DNA of 64,000 nt. Origin: Mytilinidion resinicola (taxonomy: Eukaryota > Ascomycota > Dothideomycetes > Mytilinidiales > Mytilinidiaceae). Both the position numbers and the translations under genes were made by a program. The stretch covers positions 521,380 through 585,379 of the forward strand of contig NW_022985437.1 in NCBI RefSeq assembly GCF_010093595.1, given 5' to 3'. The notes beneath the pieces were generated by a model. That model was not told where the DNA came from. It was given only the letters and a program-made list of their open reading frames with translations, and searched no databases. How positions within the stretch are numbered: position 1 is the first letter of the stretch; the number at the start of each line of letters is the position of its first letter. Shown piece after piece: positions 35,453 through 46,988 of this stretch.

Positions 35453-37772
35453 CTTGATGAAGGGATGATACTATGATGCTGGTCTATGTAATTGCCACAA
35501 TGCTTCCCGCTTGCCTCCATTCCAGACAATCGCGGTGAAGGTATATATTCAAACATACTCTTCGACAAACACTGTCACAAGCTGGCAGATACATGTCCAG
35601 CTAAGTAACTCCTCGGTCTATATTGTAAGAGTGGCCAGGTGATCTCTTCCAGGGCTCATTGGGGGCGGTCTCCGGCTGCTCTCCGCTATTACATAGTAGT
35701 TGTAGGTGGCTTGAGAAGCTTTTCCGGGGGGGCATGGACGGCCCTGGGTCAGTATTAGGCTAGTTCACGGCGTAGTGCTAGGGATCTCTATATCACTACT
35801 GGCCATCAATGCTGCAAATAAGATCCGGTTTGCGGGGTGTCCGTTCGTGGAATGCGGAGACTAGGGCGCCGCGAGAAGTGCCGACGGATTCATGGTGGGA
35901 GACTGGGAGGATCTCTTCCCGCACATCGTCTTATGATCAAATCACACCGCCTGGAAAGACCTCCTAAAATGATTTACAACGCATCGCCCCTGATCTATTG
36001 ATTAGCGCCCGTTCGAAGATCGAAATGAGCCTCTACTCTCAGGGATGGGGCCATGCCTCTTCGTTCCAGATTGAAAGGGAGTGGGAGGTGTGCGCCCGGA
36101 AGCCGGCGACTGTGAGGAAGTTTGACCAGATCACGTCACGGTTCCATATGAATTTGCGGGGTGGAATGCTGGGGTAAGGGACGAATCCAAGTCTCCTTCC
36201 CAGAGCGTCGGCGTTGATACCAAAAAAAGGATCGCGGTGTGCGTAGGGTGAGAATCCCACCACACCCTCGTAGACAAGGAGCGAAATTCGAGATCCCGAT
36301 CTTGGCGGTATGGGCGGTTATATCGTTCGATTAATCGATTTCGGTGGATTATCCCCATTGCCTCGGTATCTCTGTATACAAGGTCATGGGACAAAATTGA
36401 CATGGGTCGTAGCACGGGTGAAATACAACGTGAGAGTTGAGTTTGTTTCCCATATACTCACGCAGTGGACTGAAGAGAAGACGTTGATATGAGATTGCGA
36501 AGTAAAGAAAAAAAGACGAGAGACTGCTGGAGGGTGAAGAGATTCCTAGGATACGACCTTACATACCAAGCTCGCGTCTGGCTGAGAAATGTAGAGCAAC
36601 TCGCAAGGGACCAGTAAACACACATGAGCAAGAACTGGCATGTGCTTGATACCTATGACCTAGACCGATTCGTAAACCAAATGCCTTGCAGGTCAGTAAT
36701 GGAGTCTCTTCGACCCAGAACGCGGCCGGACGATCCAAGAGAGAAGTCAGGCGCGTGAGGACATTGAAGAGAATGCGGACATTGCACCAACGCCTTGGTA
36801 TGGCGCACTGGGACCCTACCTACAGCTCGGCGCAGAGACCAAAGCTAGTAGCGCTTCATGGCTGCGCCCGAAGTCATAGCTCTTCGAATCTGGGGAATGT
36901 AATTCCGGCTCATCTGTCGGCGGACTTGCGTCCACGTGTGGCCCCTGTTGTGCTCGGCGTAATTCACATGCTGAGAAACATTGATGTCGAGTAGAGGAGC
37001 ATTAGCCGTGGCGAAATAAAATGCGGGGTAGCCCGAGCGTCTTGACCGCTATCAGAAAGTCAGCGGGAATAAATTGACAAAAGAATTCCAAAAGATGCCG
37101 GTTAAAGAGTAGATACAGCTACAGCACCTTGGTGGTGATGACAGCACTGTTGCACGAGTCGCGAAGTCAGTGGACTTGTAGACCTAGCCCGTGCTCCAGC
37201 ACGAGGTGCCAGTTGGTGCTTAATTTGATCATCACGTAGGGAGTACTTGAAAAGCTGAGCGCACAGCATTAATGCACCTCCATCCATTCTTCATTATAAG
37301 ATTATGTACTGCCACTGGGAAAGCTGGCCCCGATCTATGCACCACCCTATCCGCAGACCTTAGCGGAATGACCTTGAAAGAAGAGAAGCGAAGGTATTAA
37401 GCAACATACAAAGGCATTATCTCGTCTGGCAAACATCCAGCCAAGACGAAATACAAAAACGCGGGTGCCTAATGATGTAATCTCAGCGTCAACGCGCGAG
37501 ATTGAAGATGTCACCGGCTCAAACCAGTGATAAAAGGGTGTTGGTACAGCGAAAGAAAAGAAGTTGAAAACCCTGAAGCAGGTAAAGCTGGCGTATATAG
37601 AAAAGTATAGAATGTGAGACCCACAATCTCGTCCAGCGTTGAAGCGAGTGGGTCGTTTGTAAAACGCCATATTACAAGCTTTGTAAAGCGAGCGGCAGAA
37701 GGTAAAGCTGATGCTCGCGAACGTTCCTTTTGACCGACATATCGAATAGGAATATATCAATCTCGGTGCAAC
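35453..37772. other. Intergenic, 2.3 kb, no gene seen
   Basis: Only short frames without starts or domains occur. The right-hand part next to 37773 is probably the 3' flank of the ceramide synthase gene, and the left end is the promoter of the esterase gene. No tRNA-like fold was found by eye. Confidence 0.5.
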
Positions 37773-39385
37773 TCATGAGCGGGTCTTTTTCTTTCGTAAC
37801 CTAGTCTTGATCGTGTCTGGTGTGGCTGGTCTTCCCGCAGGACTAGGCGTCCTCGCGACTGGCTCGCCGTTCAGCATGACTTGCGGAGTTGCTCCCGCCG
37901 CTAACTTGCCATTCGAGGCGCCATTTGCGTGTCCGTTCAATTTAGGCTGTGTTTTCTCCACATTTGCGTTGGTCGAGTCCTCCCGCTCATTGATAGCTTC
38001 GTCACCGGTGTCTTCGTAATCGCTCCTCTCATCTGCAATTTCCTTGCCCCAGTTGGCGACAAACCTATAGGCAATCCGGGCAATCATGAATAGCCAGAAG
38101 AGATTCACCGCCTGAAGCGCTGCCAGAAGCCCAAAGGTTATGACTTGACTCAGTCGACATTTGTACTGCTGGGTCTCCCAGTTGAGTTCGAATGGTCCTA
38201 CGGTATTAAATTCTGTGAGGATAGAATATAGAACTTTGAGGTTGATGAAATGGCGGAGGTAAGTCCAGACGAATACGAAGAGGACGAAATAAGGACCAAC
38301 GATTGGCCAATCAAGATAGTTGATGACTTTCGAGGTCTGTCGCGTCGAAATTAGCTTTTAAGCAGCAGACAGTATTGGTTGCTACCTACAGCGAGGAAGA
38401 AGTCACTGATGTCCATGGTAATGTATATAGCAATGCCCATGTGTGTGAAGTGGAAGCGATAGCTCAGCCAGATCAAGGCGAGCGTAATGAAATGGTGCAT
38501 CACCAGCTCCTTGAAGTCTTTCCGAGGCTTCTCCAGCATGAGACACATGACTATCATCTGCTGCGCCCAGTACGCCGCCTGGAGCAAGTAGTACGCTTTG
38601 AACACAGCCTCATGGGTCAAGTGCGGATATCCCTCGTACATGGCTGTTGTATTGAAATACCAAATGGACGTTCGCGACATGACCCAAAGTCCGTATGGTC
38701 CAAAGATGCCGAAATATATGGCGGTGTAAGATTGTTCCATGAAGCGGGCTTGCTTTGTGCGAGAGCGGATGCCGGCGCGGATTGCCATCGGTCGTATAAC
38801 GCGCTGCATGAAGAACTCGCGCGTGAATGTCAGGAATATGATATAAAAGCCCACGAAAGCAAAGTCGCGCGATCCTTTGCCGTATTGTATGGGGCCATCG
38901 GATCCCGGCTGAAGCGGAATGGGGTATGAGAGGAAGAGGGCGGCCGAGATTGGATTCGAGGGGTACGGGTAGACGAGGTAGAGGGAGACAATGAGCAGAC
39001 AGAGGATCAAGGGGTTCACCCAGGTGTGCTTGAAGGACATGGCCTTCCACCGCCTGAAGAACCTCTTGACGGTCCGACGTTTTGACCGTTTGCCAGACTT
39101 CTCGGAGGTGCGCTGGATACCCGTAAGCTGATGAGACGGCGCAAGTGTGAGCATGGAACCCGAAACGCTCTGCTAACTTACGTGCTGCAGCTCCTGGGGC
39201 GAACGCGGCGAGAGCGTTGCGAGCGATCCGCCAATATTGTCGCCAGGAAGCTCGCCGCCGATGCCACTGGACTTCCTCCGCCGAAGTGCTCCGGGCTTGT
39301 TCCGCGATCTCTTCGAACTCTTCATGGGTGCAGAATGCTGAGCGGAATTCAGCGGGGGAAAGGGTTCCAGTTTATCCTCTGCCAT
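37773..39385 (-). CDS. lag1: Ceramide synthase (Lag1/Lac1 family, TLC domain)
   Basis: Exons 39385-39182, 39127-38390 and 38336-37773 sum to 502 codons, so 501 aa. A basic N-terminus (LRRRKSSGIGG, KRSKRRTVKRFFRRW) precedes several membrane segments (LILCLLIVSLYLVYP, FAFVGFYIIFLTF, IVGPYFVLFVFVWTYL, VNLFWLFMIARIAY). The Lag1 motif with paired histidines is present (MHHFITLALIWLSY), followed by ITMDISDFFLA. The C-terminal tail is hydrophilic and ends in a basic, ER-retention-like KKKTRS. The enzyme acylates sphingoid bases to ceramides in the endoplasmic reticulum. Fungi usually have two or more paralogues, and which one this is cannot be decided here. Confidence 0.93.
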
Positions 39386-40184
39386 AGTGAAGGAGAGTCA
39401 AGGAGGACTCAGCTGTCTAACGGAAGGAGGTGGAGGTTGCGGAAGCGTCGGGGGTGGGCCAGGTCGTGCTCTCGCGAGAAGCTCCTGGAAAAGAGATTAA
39501 GCCCAAACCCGCACTCGGCGGCCCAATCAGAAGGCGGATACGCTCAGCCCAAGATCACCATTAGCGACTTCGCGCGGAGATATTTAATGCAGATAATGGA
39601 GAAAAGACTAGACTGGCAGACCTGATGCTCTTGCCAGGGCGTACGTCCCAGGAGAGTTCGGAATTGCCGTGGTCAGGACGCTAATCCCGGCGTTTGAGCA
39701 CACTACAAAAAGTTCATGTATACGTATGTAGGCGAAGAGCATGTACGCATTAGTAGGATGCACGCATTAGCATCGCTGATGCTGACTGCGATAGCGAAGT
39801 TTGTAGTTGTGTATTCTTCCTCCGTATTCGTGTATTTGATTCACAGCAGTCCAAGCTATGTATCCGGAAACATCCTCAACCACGGCACTCGAGCCCATGG
39901 AAGAAGTAAAAATATCAGGAAACCTCCTAGCAAGCGCCATATCCGCTGGCTCGGGATATCCAGTGTCTGATTGGGCGAGAAAAGGGGGCTTTAGTCCCGT
40001 AGGATCTGCAGGGGTAGCATAGAGGTCTTGCAATACTACCCAAGTCGAGAATAGACAAAACTGCACCACAATAACGGCAAACAGCTCTCATTTACATGCA
40101 TGCACATCTAGAGCCTATCTGACGCCGCACGCACTGTGCTGTTCTCGGGTATCGCTGAAAACCCGCTACTCCAACTGTGCTATC
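39386..40184. other. Intergenic, about 800 bp, no gene seen
   Basis: This stretch holds the ceramide synthase promoter and the 3' flank of the Vps38-like gene. A 100-codon minus-strand frame at 39767-40069 begins at GTG and shows no domain, so I do not call it. Confidence 0.5.
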
Positions 40185-42152
40185 CTACTCGACCTCTCTG
40201 AGCTTACTCCCATGCAAGACAGACGACTTCTGGAGTGATTGATACGCCGTGATTGGCGCTCCGTTGCTCCGGGAATTCTCGCTCTTCTTATGCCCGTTAG
40301 CCACCTCTCCTACGAGAGGGTCTTTTGTTTCAGCGGAACTACTCCCAACGCTATCGATGCTACCTTGTCTTGACATAGGCAAGCCTTGCCTCAACAGTCC
40401 TCTGATCCCACCAGCTTTGCGAGCTGGCAACTCGCCTTTGCCAGACGAAGCAATGTAAAGCAGATATTTGAGATTCGGAAGCGTTTGCCGGATATCCATG
40501 AGTTTGAGCCCGAGCCAGTTCGATAGAATCTCGATGTCTTTGTTTATTAAGAACACTGCATATTCGAAACGATACGTGGCAACTCCCTTCATATAGAGAG
40601 GATATGTGCGTGGGCCCGTTGTCATAGAGATTGGGTCTTCGATACTGGACGTTGATCCGCATGGGGTGACTGGGTATGGCAGTGCCACGGCAAGGTAAGG
40701 TGACAGCAGATTCAAGATCTGGGCCACATAGCCCAATGCTGCCGAGACTACCTCCTCTTTTGCGTCCTCGAAGTTCGAATTAGGAAGCGCCATGCCGCAT
40801 ATTGTGAAAGACAACGATTTCCCCGGAATGGGTTCAATCGGATATATTCTTTGGAGGTCCTCGCATATACGTCGTCGTTGGCCAAGAATGTCATCCTCTG
40901 TCTGCTGTAATGTCTCTCTGCATTGCTGAAGCTTCTCCTGGGCACCATCAACATGACTCTTTGCCTTTTCTTGAAATTCCCTGCCCTTTTGCATTGCTTC
41001 CTTCCGCGCTGCAATCTTTGCTATCTTCTCGTCTCTTTTCTTGCGAGTAGCTTCAAGGCGTCGTTGCTCTGCTACAACAGCGCTCTCTACCCTCTTCGCC
41101 CTCTCCTGAGCTTCTGGGACTCGACTGACAATAGATATTGACTCTTTATTCTGCTCAAGAATTAATTCCATCTCTCCTATTAGCCTATCCCTTGTTGCTA
41201 ACGCGTCTTGTATGCACTCATCCAAGGTCGAGAGTTCTGCGAGCCGGTCGTATGATGAGGTAGGAAGAACCGGCCCAGTCGAAGGTTTCGGAGGTGCTGC
41301 AGATATAAGCGGGATCTCCTGACCAGTGGGCATGTCCATGAAGCTCGTATATATGCCGTCCGTCATATGGAACAGAATACAGTTGGGTGGTAGAGCGTGA
41401 TCAAAACTCTCGAGCGTCTTTCCAATGAATTGCAACGCCCGGAGATGAGCTGTGTATTCTAGAAGATACTGCCAGCCTTTCATATACTCATTCCGTGCCC
41501 ATACCTTTACCGTCAGCCAGTCTAGCCGGGTGACGGCAGGGCCGCAAGAATCGAGGTCGAAGAACCGGAAATTGGGGTTTATTGCCTGTTGCGCAATCTC
41601 GCTGATGTATACCGGATCTCCATGATGCGCTACGTGCAACGAAAAGAACGTATCTGCCATCCTATGCCCAGTGACAGCTTCCAGTTTCTGCTGCCTGACC
41701 AGCGGACTTGCGCCGGCCCACTCTGTCGCTGTACTACGCCTCCGCATTGATTTTGAGAAGGCTGGCCGCAGGCTCCTAGGAGAGGGTTTCGGCTTGCCAT
41801 TTGAGAATTCGTCCGTCTCGGTGAGAGAGCGGAGGTCGGACGAGGAGTGGGAATGTTCGACTTTGCGCGTCTCTCGCAACGCAAGCACTTTCGATGGGGA
41901 TTTGAGGGAGGAGGGCACTGCGCCGTCATCTATGGTCTTCCCACGCGGGCGGCCTGGGCTGGAGACGAGCGTAAGGTTCCGGAGAGTGATGCCCTGGAGG
42001 TGCCTGAGCTTCCGGTTCTGTCATGCTTGAATTAGCTTGAGGTCCCATGTGCTGGTACAGTGACGTACAGAGGGCAGCAACCACGGCCGCTCCCTAGAAG
42101 CCCCACCGGCATCTGCTGCAGCATGCTCAGTATGAAGCCCGTCACTTGACAT
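40185..42152 (-). CDS. UVRAG/Vps38-like (Atg14/UVRAG family) subunit of PI3-kinase complex
   Basis: A first exon (42152-42069) encodes MSSDGLHTEHAAADAG and onward to RPWLLPS. A 51-nt intron joins it to 42017-40185, giving 638 aa. The second exon opens with NRKLRHLQGITLRNL and, further on, RGKTIDDGAVPSSLKSP, a pattern I know from fungal UV-radiation-resistance-like proteins. A C2-like region (FFSLHVAHHGDPVYISE) is followed by a coiled coil of ~100 residues (ATRDRLIGEMELILEQNKES to QTEDDILGQRRRI). The C-terminal BARA2-like part contains LSFTICGMALP and VATYRFEYAVFLINKDIEIL. This subunit would direct Vps34 PI3-kinase complex II to endosomes and vacuole. Atg14 is the alternative. It is divergent from mL67. 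Confidence 0.83.
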
Positions 42153-42469
42153 GGTGAACAGAAGTTGCTAGGTTGGCGCTGTCACGTAGGCTGACCGAGC
42201 CTCAAGAGGGCAATGCCGATGTTGTTAGACTGAAGCTCGGAACGAAGGGCAGAGACATGGTCTGGCTTGCAAGTCATAGTCGGCGGGGAACTCGACGAAG
42301 AAAACGGTCCATTCACTGCCGCGTGGCATGCGCTGGTAAGGTGTTCCTTCACGAGCTCATCGCTCGCGCACGGGCCAGCGATGTTCGGCTCGCCGTAAAC
42401 TTTCTCCCAACGCCCGCGACACCACCGCGACGACAGCACCTTCACCGGCCATCAATTGATGCGTCCATC
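42153..42469. promoter_or_regulatory. Shared divergent promoter, Vps38-like / mL67
   Basis: Only 317 bp separate the two start codons of these divergent genes. No TATA box is evident. Confidence 0.45.
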
Positions 42470-43830
42470 ATGCCGCGCACTGCAAACAAACTCGCGATCC
42501 CCAAGCGGTTCAAGCACGGCCAGCACATCTTCTTCTGGAAGGAGATCCACACGAACCAGGTCCTCTACTCCTTCACTCGCCAACTCGATGTACGTACAGC
42601 GCCATTCAACTGCAGTCAAGCCGAAATCTAATAGACCATCTATAGGATTCGCTATTAGAGCAGATCCCTTTCATTGGAAAGAATTCCAAGCCCCCCACAA
42701 TCCGGCCTGATCTCTGGACGCCCCTCCTTACTGTCTTTTTCCCGAGCGACAAGCAGGGCCTAGTAGCCTACCGCATGCTTCGCGAGTTCCGCCGCCTGCA
42801 CGAAACATCATGGGATAAGAACAACCCGGAGATTAAGCGCATGGAAAAGAAGAAGCGTATTCACTGGATCAAGGACCAGAAGGCGAACTCAATTGCCGAC
42901 CTTGCAAAGGTGCTCTCCATGTTCAAGGACCAGGCTCCCAAGTTAGAGGAAATGGCAAGGAACAAGCGGGCCGAGGTGGAGAAGGAAGCATTGAAGCGAT
43001 GGGAGCAAGTCAAGAGGCGAGCGGCGAAGGCAGATGCGGGCGAGCTCAGCAAGATTGAGCGCGAGATCGAGAGCCTGAAGACTCAGCGTGCGCGCAAGAC
43101 AGGAGACAAGGAGAGGCAACGTCTCGACAGAGCCATCAACATCTGGCGGATGCAATACGCCTCGCTGAAGAAAAGCCAAAAACAGGTCCTGAAGTTCCAA
43201 GAAGAGGAGGAGAGAATAGCAAAGAAAAAGGAGGCCGAAAGGCAGGCCAGAATCGTGGAGATGGCCGATAAACTACCTGACCAGGAGGCGTCCGAGAAGC
43301 TACCTCCAGGCGAGGCGTCACCCACAGTCGAACCGCTACCCACAATCGAAAAGTTACCCGTAATCGAAGAGGGCGGCAAACTACCCAAATTTACAGTCCT
43401 CCCAGAAAACCAGGCGCTCGCCAAAATTGTGCCTATCCAATTCCAAAAGCCAGTACCAGCGCCAATGAGCATTGATGGCGTCGTCGTTCAGTGGGCCCAC
43501 TTGACCGATGCGGAACATGCCCTAGGATCCTGGCCGACTGAGGTTCTGCATGCCGAAATGGGCCATCTTAGACGATTCCCTCCCTTGCCAGAAGACGATC
43601 CGCAGGAATTCCCGCTAAATGAGGAGGAAGGTGAGACTATGCGCTTAGCAAGATTAGAGCATAAACGTCGAAATCGAGAAAAAGAAGAAGCTAAACAGGC
43701 TGAGAGGCTGGCCAATAAATTGGCGGCGAAAGCGAAGCACGGAGAGAAGGCGGGTATTCTGGGGCGATTTATCCCAAAGCTCCCATTTTTTGGAAACAAA
43801 GCCCCCAGGAGGGCACAGCTGGAGCAATAG
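42470..43830 (+). CDS. mhr1: Mitochondrial large ribosomal subunit protein mL67 (Mhr1)
   Basis: Exons 42470-42589 and 42646-43830 give 434 aa. The start MPRTANKLAIPKRFKHGQHI, followed by FFWKEIHTNQVLYSFTRQLD, IPFIGKNSKPPTIRPDLWTP and VAYRMLREFRRLHE, matches the Mhr1/mL67 family. In fungi this family is a mitoribosomal protein also linked to mitochondrial DNA recombination and transcription. The middle is a long highly charged helix (Lys, Glu, Arg; about residues 120-240), longer than in yeast. The C-terminal part has WAHLTDAEHALGSWPTEVLH, then LEHKRRNREKEEAKQAERLA and a basic tail. I start at 42470 because the family begins with MPRT there; the frame is open further upstream. Confidence 0.88.
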
Positions 43831-44183
43831 TGATTGCGGGGGAGAGCTGGACGAAGTCCGCTTTGTAAGGCCAGTGTATCATACCTGCAATTATATATGT
43901 ATTATACGTCACAGTTAGAAAAGCGTTTTGGTGCATGTACGTCTCAATCACACCAATTTGATCGCCGAATCTGTTTCGAACTCTGGCTATGCGGCGGCCT
44001 TGTCCACTTGTGAGTCCAAGAAAGTCTACCAATCCCCCTTCTTAGTACTGGTAGATGACGAGGTTGGAGGTGGCTAGGCGAATTTCAGGTCGTTCAAACC
44101 GATTCACGGACATCTTGTTCAAATATTTAAAATTACATTGGATGACTTCACAGTGTTAAGCAGACGCATCAACTCCACCCAGT

Positions 44184-46289
44184 TCAAATGATACGAACTT
44201 CGCCACACCGCTCCTGCTCAAACGCCTCCCCGTACATAACACCATGCACATATATATCCCCAACGAGCGTGTACGCACCCCTCCCATCTTCCCCATCCCC
44301 TAACCCCCTTCTCTTCTCTCTCGCCATCTCCGGCCTCAGCAAAATCGGCACACGCGCCCCTTGAACCAGCCAAACCTCATCGCCTACCTCCGCCCCTTCA
44401 AGCGCAAGTCCTATATACCCCTTCTGCGTCCTAACCATCCGACGTCCCGCAATAGCAGCCTTGAAATCACGCGCGTCAGTAATCGACCTGATATCCGAGC
44501 TCGAGGACGGCATCGAAAGTACCGGCGCCGCATGCCACCCCGTGACCATATGCTTCACGTACATAGCCCCGACAGCCGCCATGCTGAAGATCCCGCATAT
44601 CCAGATAACGAGGCCGGAGGGCAGCGGCGACCGAAACAGCCAGTACCAAACGCGCCAGCTCTCTTCCCACTCTGTGAACTTCGCGCGGTAGGCTTCCAGT
44701 TCGCGTGGATCCCGCCCGTGGCGGCCGGCGAGTAGCGTTTGCATGTAGACGTCGCGCATGTGTGGCTCGCCTGTCGTGTAAGGGTGGTTGGAACGGGCAC
44801 GGGAGACGGTCTCCCAGGTGACGAGGGCAGAGTACAGGCGGAGGTCGGCGTTGATGAGAGAGCTGAGGGTAGGGAACCAGGGGGTGCTGGGGCAGGTCAG
44901 GGCTGTGGCCACGATGGTGCCGCCAGGAAGCTGGTGTGCAGCAGTAAGGGTCAGGATGGTCTTGGAGGGAGATACTTGGAAGGGTGGGTTGGTGTCGGTG
45001 GCTGGAAGGAAGCCGGAGGCGGAGAATGGTGGGTATGTGGAGGATGAGTTGTATGGCACTAAGGAGGCGACGAAAGGCGCATGTGTCCAGTCAGGAATCC
45101 ACGAAGGAAGGCTGCGATCTGCGGTGTGTGGTGCGTGTGGGACGCTGAGGATGTTCAGGCTATTGTCGTCCATTTTCATCATCTCTATGGCGGCGTCGGT
45201 AAAGATTTCGGCATCCGTCTTGCTGTAATCTGGCTGGAGAGGGAATATTGATAAGCCGGATAGAGCGAAGATTTTATCTTTGGGTAATGTTGCGATGCAC
45301 GGTCTGTGGCGAAGCATCATAGCCAGAAAGTCCTGATACAGATTGTTCTGGAAGTTATCGCGGGTCTTCATCAGTGCTACAACCTTCTCTGCGTGGTTGT
45401 CGGGGTGGGACTCCAGAAGTCCGACGGCGAGCATGAATTGTAGCATATTTGAGAATGTGGACCAAGAAGTAGATGAGCTTCCACAGTGAAGCATAGCATC
45501 AGGTGCCACTGCGATTTCCTGGATGATCCACATACGTCCCCACCACGGCCGCTGAAGAAATTGGCCTACGGAGCTCCAACCAATATCGTCAAGCTGTGGA
45601 AGATATCGAAATATCTCCTTTTGCACCACCGGATCCTTGAAAGCCTTCCAGTCTCGAATCTGGTTACGCTGCATAGCGTCACCAAAGGCTTCCAATAGGT
45701 TGAGCACATGATCGGAATTCGCTCCCGCATCTCCCAGCCATACGGCAACCGTCGATGCAGTTTCGTATATTTGCCGCATGAGTCTGACTTGTTGTGTCTT
45801 TTCCGAATCGTCAGTCTGGTTGATACAAATCGCATCTGCCCAGAAGGTCCGCTCCGAGCGACCGCGAAATCTCAGGAGGGCTTCATGTAGTGACTTTGTG
45901 ATAGTCATCACCGCCCCATCGCAGATGATCTTCGACGTCTCGTTTGGATTTCCCCAACAATAACTTATCGCGACAAATGAATGGTGCTCTGGGCACTCTT
46001 CCAATATCACGGCCTTCGTCTCGATGACAATGATCTGCTCGGGATCGTACCACTGGTAATGCGGCGATGGTTTGATCGTAATGAGACGAATCATACGCGT
46101 AGGATCCGGTAGCGGCTGGTACTTGAACAAAGGGACATAGAATGGTGGTGCATGTGCCGCTGCGTACCACTTAGGGAAAAGAGTCTTTGAAAGCCCTCGC
46201 AGCGCCACTGTTAAGTAGTCGTTACTACGCGTCCCCTTGCTGTTTTCCATAGCAACATATTGCGTCGGAGTCGGGCCGCGGAACGACAT
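44184..46289 (-). CDS. HET-domain protein (heterokaryon-incompatibility family)
   Basis: A single exon codes for 701 aa. The HET domain spans about residues 100-260: FVAISYCWGNP, then FWADAICINQTDDSEKTQQV, VRLMRQIYETASTVAVWLGD and the tail of the domain with RPWWGRMWIIQEIAVA. Further conserved blocks follow (IFALSGLS, LPSWIPDWTHAPF). A hydrophobic segment (SGLVIWICGIFSMAAVGAMY, about residues 560-580) could be a membrane span. The C-terminus has the usual RRMVRTQKGYIGLALEGAEVGDEVWLVQGA block. HET proteins trigger cell death on fusion of unlike strains. It needs no intron and looks intact. Its upstream sequence is shared with the upstream sequence of the CorA-like gene. Confidence 0.93.
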   Translation of the reverse strand: MSFRGPTPTQYVAMENSKGTRSNDYLTVALRGLSKTLFPKWYAAAHAPPFYVPLFKYQPLPDPTRMIRLITIKPSPHYQWYDPEQIIVIETKAVILEECPEHHSFVAISYCWGNPNETSKIICDGAVMTITKSLHEALLRFRGRSERTFWADAICINQTDDSEKTQQVRLMRQIYETASTVAVWLGDAGANSDHVLNLLEAFGDAMQRNQIRDWKAFKDPVVQKEIFRYLPQLDDIGWSSVGQFLQRPWWGRMWIIQEIAVAPDAMLHCGSSSTSWSTFSNMLQFMLAVGLLESHPDNHAEKVVALMKTRDNFQNNLYQDFLAMMLRHRPCIATLPKDKIFALSGLSIFPLQPDYSKTDAEIFTDAAIEMMKMDDNSLNILSVPHAPHTADRSLPSWIPDWTHAPFVASLVPYNSSSTYPPFSASGFLPATDTNPPFQVSPSKTILTLTAAHQLPGGTIVATALTCPSTPWFPTLSSLINADLRLYSALVTWETVSRARSNHPYTTGEPHMRDVYMQTLLAGRHGRDPRELEAYRAKFTEWEESWRVWYWLFRSPLPSGLVIWICGIFSMAAVGAMYVKHMVTGWHAAPVLSMPSSSSDIRSITDARDFKAAIAGRRMVRTQKGYIGLALEGAEVGDEVWLVQGARVPILLRPEMAREKRRGLGDGEDGRGAYTLVGDIYVHGVMYGEAFEQERCGEVRII

Positions 46290-46394
46290 CTTGAGTATTT
46301 CTGGGATTTCTTATAGCATTGCAGTCGGGATGAACGAACAAAAGAGTAGACAAGAAAATTGCAACTGTCGTGTGTTTCACTGGTTGTGACTCCA

Positions 46395-46640
46395 GTGACT
46401 GCTGCCTGTGCGGGATGCCTGCGAGGCCGAGGGGAGGGTCCCTCACATTGGAAGAACCGAAAATCACGAGACGACGTGACCTCGAAAGGGCTTCTGGGAA
46501 GATGAAGGAGGTGGAAATACTGACAATCATAATGGTTCAATCAAGCGGTTCTAGATGTCCTGCGTAGGTGCTGCGCCTCGTTCCTATCTAAATTTGAACT
46601 TTTGGAGTCCAAAAGGACCTCGGTGATTGGTCGCCCTCAG
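46395..46640 (-). promoter_or_regulatory. Upstream block A of a duplicated promoter (HET gene)
   Basis: About 245 bp beginning ~105 bp upstream of the HET start codon. It aligns, at high but imperfect identity and in the same orientation, with 52204-52446. Shared words include GACTGCTGCC, GTCCAAAAGGACC and GTGATTGG. Read on the minus strand, the last of these holds a CCAAT box (CCAATCAC). Confidence 0.75.
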
Positions 46641-46988
46641 TCACACGGGCAGTGCTTAGTTTCATCACCACAGCGTATTTCTCCTCCTTTACACTATCTC
46701 AAAGCCCGGGGCAGGCATGTGAAAGAATCGGCGCAGCATAGCATATCTATAGGGACCACGTAGCATTGCATTATCGCTAGTCCTTTTAGCAGTAAAGAGA
46801 AACGCCTAAGTTTCTCGCACGACACGATACTTACTAAAGAAGACTTGTACTAACTACACGCTGGAATGTTTATAGATTTACTCGAATAGATATCAACAGA
46901 TGTATATGGATTCAATACTGGCTGGAGATTTATGCCCAACGAAGCCCCTGCAACTCGAAAAGAAAAGCAAACAAGTTAAGACTCTGCA
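46641..46988. other. Intergenic, no gene seen
   Basis: A short AT-rich stretch between the HET upstream block and the 3' end of the CorA-like gene. It probably holds the terminator and 3' UTR of the latter. I see no other feature. Confidence 0.4.

Noticed and set aside
38375..38929. 184-codon plus-strand frame
   Set aside because: Antisense to the ceramide synthase TLC domain.
39767..40069. 100-codon minus-strand frame
   Set aside because: GTG start, no recognisable sequence pattern, close to the Vps38-like 3' end.
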